NCBI RefSeq assembly: GCF_003086695.1
Contig: NZ_CP025999.1
Coordinates: 3,858,344 to 3,922,343 of the forward strand
DNA: 64,000 bases
Source: Stenotrophomonas sp. SAU14A_NAIMI4_8
GTDB taxonomy: Bacteria > Pseudomonadota > Gammaproteobacteria > Xanthomonadales > Xanthomonadaceae
Direction: 5' to 3'
The translations under genes were made by a program, and so were the position numbers. Below, one piece after another: positions 59,742-64,000 of the stretch (positions within the stretch are counted from its first letter, which is position 1; each line of letters starts with the position of its first letter). The notes under the pieces are model-generated. The model was not told the DNA's origin, made no database searches, and saw only the letters and a program-made list of their open reading frames with translations.

Positions 59742-60248
59742 GTGACCGACCTGCCGATTGCCGACCCTGCGCCGCCCCTGGACCACTGGCAGCCGCTGCC
59801 CGCACGTGCGGCAGTACTGGCCGCATTGGAAGGCGCGTTCGGCGGTGTGTTCATTCCCGGCGCCCCGCTGGCCGCGGCCTGCTGGTTCTTCGATGCCCCC
59901 GGTGGCCTGTGGAGTGCCGGTGCCGCCCTGCTGGCCGGCGTGCTGTTCGGCGCATGGATCGGCCACCGCCGCACCCGGCGCACACGCTGGCGCCTGGACG
60001 CACAGGGCCTGGGCCTGCGCCGCGACCTGATGTGGCAGCTGGAAACGCGGGTGCCGGTGTCGCGCGTGCAGCACCTGGACCTGCGCCGTGGCCCGCTGGA
60101 GCGCCGCGCCGGGTTGGCCACGCTGATCGTGCACACCGCCGGCACCCGCATGAGCGCGGTCACCGTAAACGGCCTGGACCAGGCCGATGCCGAACGCCTG
60201 CGCGACACCCTGGCCCACCAGCTGGACCAGGACGCCGACGCCCTGTGA
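59742..60248 (+). CDS. bacterial PH-domain membrane protein (YdbS-like)
   Basis: 168 aa, starting at GTG 59742. Two membrane helices (about 27-70: LEGAFGGVFIPGAPLAAACWFFD, WSAGAALLAGVLFGAWIG) are followed by a bPH_2 domain: WRLDAQGLGLRRDLMWQLETRVPVSRVQHLDLRRGPLERRAGLATLIVHTAGT, with the family core 'VP.SRVQH.D...GPLER..GLA.L...TAG'. Its stop overlaps the GTG of the next gene (GTGA), so the pair is co-translated. In Bacillus, YdbS/YdbT pairs protect against antimicrobial attack. Confidence 0.9.
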   Translation: MTDLPIADPAPPLDHWQPLPARAAVLAALEGAFGGVFIPGAPLAAACWFFDAPGGLWSAGAALLAGVLFGAWIGHRRTRRTRWRLDAQGLGLRRDLMWQLETRVPVSRVQHLDLRRGPLERRAGLATLIVHTAGTRMSAVTVNGLDQADAERLRDTLAHQLDQDADAL

Positions 60249-61786
60249 GCCAGCCACCGCCCCTGCCTGCCGCGCTGCCCACCGGCGGCCAGGACCAGCG
60301 CCTGCACCCCTGGTCGTGGCTGTTCGTGCTGCTGATGCAGCTGCGCCATTACTTCCTGCCGTTGGTGGCGCTGCTGGTGTTCGGCCAGCGCGGCGACCGC
60401 GACCCGATGTGGGCGCAGCTGATTCCACTGGGCGCCATCGTCGCGCTGGTACTGGTGTCGGTGCTGCAGTACCTCAGCTACCGCTACCAGATCGGCGCCG
60501 ATGCGATCACCGTGCGCAGCGGCCTGCTCGCGCGCAACCGGCGCGAAATCCCCTTCGCCCGCATCCACAACGTGGAAGTGCGGCAGAACCCGCTGCACCG
60601 TCTGTTCGGGGTAGCCGAACTGCGCCTGGAATCGGCCGGCGGCGTACGTCCGGAGGCGGAAATGCGCGTGCTGCGGCTGGACCAGGCGCTGGCGCTGGAA
60701 CAACTGGTGCGCCAGCGCGGCCAGGCGCCACAGGCCGTGGCCGACGATCAACCGCAGGCGGTCGCGCCGGACGATGCGCAGGACCACGTGCTGCTGCGCC
60801 TGTCCAGCTGGGACGTGCTGCGCATGGGGCTGTTGTCCAACCGCGGCTGGGCGCTGGCGGTGGCCGCCTTCGGCCTGCTGTTCCAGACCGTGCCACGGCC
60901 GGTGATGGACGATGCGATCCAGCGCGGTGGCCGCCAGGCGTTCGGCTTCGTCAGCCACCTGCACCCGGGCACCACCGGTGCGCTGCTGCTGGCGGCCAGC
61001 GTGCTGCTGCTGGGCTGGCTGGCGCTGCGCGTGCTGTCGGTCGCGCTGACCCTGCTGCGTTACCACGGCTTCACCCTGAGCGAGCGCGAGCGCCGCCTGA
61101 CCGTGGCCACCGGCCTGCTCAGCCGCACCCGCAGCAGTGTGGCGCGGCGCCGCATCCAGGCCTGGACCCTGCGCGAAAGCACCCTGCACCGCTGGTTCGG
61201 GCTGCGCCAACTGCGCATCGACAGCGCCGCCGGCGGGCCCTCGCGCGGCGACGACCGCGCCCTGCGCGAACTGGCGCCGCTGGCGCCGGCGGCCACCTGC
61301 GACGGCCTGGTGCAGCACCTGTTGCCGCAGCTGCAGTGGCCACCGCCACAGTGGCAGCCGGTGCGCCAGCGCGGCTGGTGGCGGCTGGCGCTGGGCAGCC
61401 TGTTGCTGGTGCCGCTGCTGGCGGCCGCGGCGTACTGGCGCTGGGGCACGTTCGGGCTGGCCGTGCTGGCGTGGCTGCCGATCGCCCTGTTGGCCGCGCA
61501 CCGGCAGATGGCGCGCATGGGCTGGTACCTGGACGACCACTTCGTGGCCGTGCGCGGCGGCTGGTGGAAGCGCTGGTGGCGCTGGGCCGAACTGGACAAA
61601 GTGCAGGCGCTGCGCCTGCGCCGCACGCCGTTGGACAAGCTGCTGGGCACCGCCAGCCTGCAACTGGATACGGCCGGCGCACACGGCGATGTGGCGCTGA
61701 CCCTGAACTACCTGCCGCAGGCGCAAGCGCAGCAACTGATGGAACAACTGGCCCACGCCCTGGCCCGGCGCAAGCTGCGCTGGTGA
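60245..61786 (+). CDS. bacterial PH-domain membrane protein (YdbT-like)
   Basis: 513 aa, GTG start inside the previous stop (GTGA). Three bPH_2 units each follow a pair of helices: about 60-150 (AITVRSGLLARNRREIPFARIHNVEVRQNPLHRLFGVAELRLESAGG), about 270-340 (VATGLLSRTRSSVARRRIQAWTLRESTLHRWFGLRQLRIDSAAGG) and about 420-510 (FVAVRGGWWKRWWRWAELDKVQALRLRRTPLDKLLGTASLQLDTAGA). This three-domain layout is that of YdbT. Together with the small partner it likely forms an inner-membrane complex of unknown substrate. Confidence 0.92.
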   Translation: MSQPPPLPAALPTGGQDQRLHPWSWLFVLLMQLRHYFLPLVALLVFGQRGDRDPMWAQLIPLGAIVALVLVSVLQYLSYRYQIGADAITVRSGLLARNRREIPFARIHNVEVRQNPLHRLFGVAELRLESAGGVRPEAEMRVLRLDQALALEQLVRQRGQAPQAVADDQPQAVAPDDAQDHVLLRLSSWDVLRMGLLSNRGWALAVAAFGLLFQTVPRPVMDDAIQRGGRQAFGFVSHLHPGTTGALLLAASVLLLGWLALRVLSVALTLLRYHGFTLSERERRLTVATGLLSRTRSSVARRRIQAWTLRESTLHRWFGLRQLRIDSAAGGPSRGDDRALRELAPLAPAATCDGLVQHLLPQLQWPPPQWQPVRQRGWWRLALGSLLLVPLLAAAAYWRWGTFGLAVLAWLPIALLAAHRQMARMGWYLDDHFVAVRGGWWKRWWRWAELDKVQALRLRRTPLDKLLGTASLQLDTAGAHGDVALTLNYLPQAQAQQLMEQLAHALARRKLRW

Positions 61787-61806
61787 CGGCCGCCCCCGGA
61801 AGCGCC

Positions 61807-61829
61807 ATCCACGCATGGCGTGGATCTAC
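61807..61829 (-). repeat. GTAG-type REP element
   Basis: Minus strand: GTAGATCCACGCC, ATGCGTGGAT, the same as 2993-3015 and 61969-61991. Confidence 0.88.
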
Positions 61830-61842
61830 TGGAAACGCGACG

Positions 61843-61865
61843 GTAGAGTCGACCGTTGGTCGACT
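61843..61865 (+). repeat. GTAG-type REP element
   Basis: GTAGAGTCGACCG, TTGGTCGACT: an AGTCGACC/GGTCGACT stem. It faces the copy at 61807. Confidence 0.85.
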
Positions 61866-61918
61866 ATCGCGCGCAGCGCGGGGTTTTCGCGCAATTCATG
61901 AAGAGCAGTCGACCCGGC

Positions 61919-61957
61919 GGGGTCGGATCCCTTTCCGCAGGAAAGGGCTCTGACCCC
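61919..61957. repeat. 39-bp palindrome, second copy of the 29925-29965 family
   Basis: GGGGTCGGATCCCTTTCC, loop GCA, GGAAAGGGCTCTGACCCC; two mismatches between the arms. It has the same loop and the same G4TC/GAC4 ends as the copy at 29925. Confidence 0.85.
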
Positions 61958-61968
61958 AGACACACACC

Positions 61969-61991
61969 ATCCACGCATGGCGTGGATCTAC
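61969..61991 (-). repeat. GTAG-type REP element
   Basis: Identical to 61807-61829. With that copy it brackets the palindrome and the 61843 element in the convergent gap before the transferase gene. Confidence 0.88.
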
Positions 61992-62041
61992 TGACGGGCG
62001 CGTGGCAACCCAACGATCGACGCTACCCGATCACCCCCCCG

Positions 62042-63100
62042 TCAGCGCTGCGCCGGGCCCCAATAGCCCAGGTCCTTGCGGATCTGCAGATCGCGCAGCC
62101 AGGTGCCGAACGGCTTGCGCCGCAGCGCGCCCATCTCGCCGGCCAGGAAATCCTCGGTGGCGGCGATCACCCGCTCGCTGGAACGGCCATCGCGATAAGG
62201 GTGGATGGCATCGGCATAGCGCACGATCTCCGCCGTCAGCGCCGCATCGGGATGCAGCGCGCGCTGCAGCATGGCCGGCAGCAGTTCGGGTGCATCGAAG
62301 TCGATCATGTGCGGCTTCGGCACCCGGTTGCGGAAGGTCACCACCGGCTTGTGCTGCACGATGAACTCCGAAACGATCGACGAGGTGTCCGACACCAGCA
62401 CGTCGGCGGCACGCTGCGCGGCCATCACCTGCTCGGGCTCGATGAAGCGCGCATTGGCACCGGCCAGCGCGCGGTACTGCTCGAACAGCTCCGGTGGGCA
62501 CTTGGGGTGCAGGGTCAGCAGCCAGTAGCGATCACCGGCGGCGATGTCGGCGGCAATCTGCGCATGCAGGTGCGGGGCCGCGCTCAGGCGCTCGGTGAAG
62601 GTGGAACCAAACAGCACCACCGGGCGTCCGTCCGCCGGCGCGCGCAGCGCCGCGCTTTCACCGCCATCGTCGCGGAACAACGGGTCCAGCTTCGGCCAGC
62701 CGGTCTCGGCCACCGCGAAATGCCCCTGCTGGTCGGCAATCTGCCGGAACGGTGCGGTGGTGGCCGGGCCCTGGGTGCAGTACAGATCGAACATGCCGCG
62801 CACCCGGAAGTGGCCGCGCGCACTGTCGCGCTTTTCCACGTTGAAGCCATGGAACAGCTGCACCTTGGCCCCGGACAGGAAGGTCGGCACCCAGTTGGCC
62901 GCGCTGAACACCGCGCGCGGGCGCAGCGCCAGGGCCTGCTTCAGGCCCACCGTGGGCACCCCGGGAAGCTGGCTGCCAGCGGCGCCCCCCTCGAACCAGG
63001 CACTGACCTGCTGGCCCGAGGCGTGCAACGCCTGCGCCAACGGGGCGAGAATAGGCAGCGCATAGCGCTCCGTCGCAAACAACAGGTACCCGGCCATCAT
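62042..63100 (-). CDS. CDP-glycerol glycerophosphotransferase-family protein
   Basis: 352 aa; ATG 63100 or the adjacent ATG 63097 (GGAGG just upstream). The GT-B-like fold has the poly-glycerophosphate transferase blocks: VQLFHGFNVEKRDSARGHFRVRGMFDLYCTQGPATTAPFRQIA, LFGSTFTERLSAAP, WLLTLHPKCPPELFEQYRAL and VLVSDTSSIVSEFIVQHKPVVTFRN. The HGF and HP.C residues match the catalytic His and phosphate sites of the TagB/F family. In Gram-negatives these enzymes modify surface polysaccharides; its acceptor is unknown. It is head-to-head with the GT2 gene; their start codons overlap. Confidence 0.9.
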   Translation of the reverse strand: MMAGYLLFATERYALPILAPLAQALHASGQQVSAWFEGGAAGSQLPGVPTVGLKQALALRPRAVFSAANWVPTFLSGAKVQLFHGFNVEKRDSARGHFRVRGMFDLYCTQGPATTAPFRQIADQQGHFAVAETGWPKLDPLFRDDGGESAALRAPADGRPVVLFGSTFTERLSAAPHLHAQIAADIAAGDRYWLLTLHPKCPPELFEQYRALAGANARFIEPEQVMAAQRAADVLVSDTSSIVSEFIVQHKPVVTFRNRVPKPHMIDFDAPELLPAMLQRALHPDAALTAEIVRYADAIHPYRDGRSSERVIAATEDFLAGEMGALRRKPFGTWLRDLQIRKDLGYWGPAQR

Positions 63101-63905
63101 GTCCTCCACGACCGCTCCCATCGAACGGCCTCGCATCTCGGCGTGCATTATCGCGTTCAACGAGGCCGGCCGCATCGGCGACTGCCTGGCCTCGCTGGCC
63201 TTCTGCGATGAGATCGTGGTGGTGGACTCGTATTCGACCGATGCCACCGTGGCCATCGCCGAAGCCGCCGGGGCCCGCGTGCTGCAGCGGCGGTTCGACG
63301 GCTTCCGCAGCCAGAAGGCCTTCTGCGTGGCGCAGGCGCAGCACGACTGGGTGCTGTGCCTGGACGCCGACGAGCGCATCAGCCCGGAACTGCGCGCGGC
63401 CATCGAGGCCGCCCGAGACGGCGGCTTCAGTGGCCACGCGGGTTACCGCTTCGCGCGGCTTTCCGAGTATTTCGGGAAGTTCCTGCGCCATGGCAATGCC
63501 TACCCCGACCGCGTGCTGCGCCTGTTCGACCGCCGCCACGGTGGCTGGCGCGGCAAGCGCGAGATCCATGAGGCGGCCAGCGTGGACGGCAGCGTCGGCA
63601 CCCTGCGTGGCGACCTGATCCACTACCCGTACCGGTCCCTGCAGCAGCAGCTGGCCAAGACCGAAAAGTACGCGCGGATGATGGCCGAGCACGAGTTCGC
63701 GCGCGGCAAGCGGGCCACGCTAGGCAAGCTGGTGCTGGCACCGGCCTGGCGGTTCTGGCGGGGCTTCGTGTTCCGCGGCGGCTTCCGCGATGGCTGGCAT
63801 GGCCTGGTCTACGCCTACGTGCGCGCCAACTACGTGCGGCAGAAGACCATCATGCTGTGGATGCTGGGCAACGGCCAGGCCGTGGCCGACCCGCCGACCG
63901 ATTGA
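63099..63905 (+). CDS. glycosyltransferase family 2 (WaaE/KdtX-like)
   Basis: 268 aa. It starts RPRISACIIAFNEAGRIGDCLASLAFCDEIVVVDSYSTDATVAIAEAAGARV, the GT2 nucleotide-sugar fold, then WVLCLDADERISPELRAAI (DxD-like) and NAYPDRVLRLFDRRHGGWRGKREIHEAASVDG. The C-terminal helical part (RFWRGFVFRGGFRDGWHGLVYAYVRANY) is typical of the WaaE/KdtX group that adds glucose to the LPS inner core. Donor and acceptor are inferred from family only. Its ATG overlaps that of the opposite-strand transferase by two bases. Confidence 0.92.
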   Translation: MSSTTAPIERPRISACIIAFNEAGRIGDCLASLAFCDEIVVVDSYSTDATVAIAEAAGARVLQRRFDGFRSQKAFCVAQAQHDWVLCLDADERISPELRAAIEAARDGGFSGHAGYRFARLSEYFGKFLRHGNAYPDRVLRLFDRRHGGWRGKREIHEAASVDGSVGTLRGDLIHYPYRSLQQQLAKTEKYARMMAEHEFARGKRATLGKLVLAPAWRFWRGFVFRGGFRDGWHGLVYAYVRANYVRQKTIMLWMLGNGQAVADPPTD

Positions 63906-63907
63906 CC

Positions 63908-63930
63908 CGCCGGGCGTGGCCCGGCGCTAC
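63908..63930 (-). repeat. GTAG-type REP overlapping a stop codon
   Basis: Minus strand: GTAGCGCCGGGCC, ACGCCCGGCG. It lies two bases after the GT2 stop, and its tag contains the TAG stop (63927-63929) of the partial gene to the right. Confidence 0.85.
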
Positions 63931-64000
63931 CGTCCGATGGCCGCCCGGTGCCGCGCGCCTTCCACCATGGAAAGACCGGCCAGCAGGCCGACGATGGTCA
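63927..64000 (-). CDS. C-terminal end of an unidentified (membrane?) protein
   Basis: The last 23 codons of a minus-strand gene that continues beyond the window: TIVGLLAGLSMVEGARHRAAIGR then TAG. The hydrophobic stretch followed by a basic tail suggests the end of a membrane protein. It would be convergent with the GT2 gene. Too short to identify; it could also be a chance open frame, but the stop codon lies in a GTAG element as for three other genes here. Confidence 0.45.
   Translation of the reverse strand, partial: TIVGLLAGLSMVEGARHRAAIGR

Noticed and set aside
58442..61816. A 1124-codon open frame on the minus strand
   Set aside because: It is antisense to ribA and the two PH-domain genes, is Gln/His/Arg-rich with no domain, and arises from high-G+C codon bias.

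Overview
The window looks like chromosome from a high-G+C gammaproteobacterium of the Xanthomonadaceae, most likely Stenotrophomonas (S. maltophilia group). The grounds are the many short hairpins that begin with GTAG (the S. maltophilia 'GTAG'/SMAG REP family), a dihydrolipoamide dehydrogenase with its own lipoyl domain, an H-NS protein of the Xanthomonas type, a short HrpM/MdoH-like glucosyltransferase, and the overall core gene content. There is no prophage, insertion sequence or CRISPR array.

Layout. 0-3 kb: end of an ABC permease and an NtrYX-like two-component pair. 3-8 kb: GNAT acetyltransferase, glmU, and a convergent GtrA flippase / YfhO-type GT-C pair. 7.8-15 kb: complete minus-strand ATP synthase operon (atpI-B-E-F-H-A-G-D-C) with a good promoter, a terminator and internal hairpins. 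15-22 kb: a predicted sigma-E-driven small RNA, two outer-membrane barrel proteins, aceF and lpd (no aceE nearby), a DNA-deoxyinosine glycosylase. 22-30 kb: glpD-glpK embedded in repeat arrays, metQ, WYL regulator, lipoprotein, DUF481 barrel, hemC. 30-40 kb: AlgR/AlgZ-like pair, carboxylesterase, mdoH, DUF2628 protein, chemoreceptor, epimerase. 40-50 kb: a stress/detoxification block (Ohr, NAD(P)-binding protein, LysR regulator, sigma-factor fragment, AhpD-like protein, cupin, ECF41 sigma factor, two hydrolases, glutathione S-transferase). 50-55 kb: low-G+C two-gene patch (HsdR-N nuclease plus an orphan) beside tRNA-Ile2, then a YjjJ/HipA kinase. 55-64 kb: rpoD, dtd, an LpxL-like acyltransferase, ribA, two PH-domain membrane proteins, and envelope polymer transferases.

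The strongest unexpected signals are regulatory. (1) Between the ATP synthase operon and an outer-membrane protein gene lies GGAACTT-N16-TCTGA, followed about 85 nt later by a terminator with no gene between: a candidate RpoE-dependent sRNA. (2) The ECF41 sigma gene and a nearby 82-codon sigma fragment each have an exact TGTCACA-N16-CGTC promoter directly before the ATG; the fragment is coupled to a LysR gene, and a 36-bp motif (28/36 identical) occurs upstream of both the NAD(P)-binding/Ohr genes and the MBL/GST pair. Together these suggest an ECF41-to-LysR cascade. (3) GTAG repeats supply the TAG stop codons of four separate genes. Every assignment was made by reading the sequence; no database search was possible.
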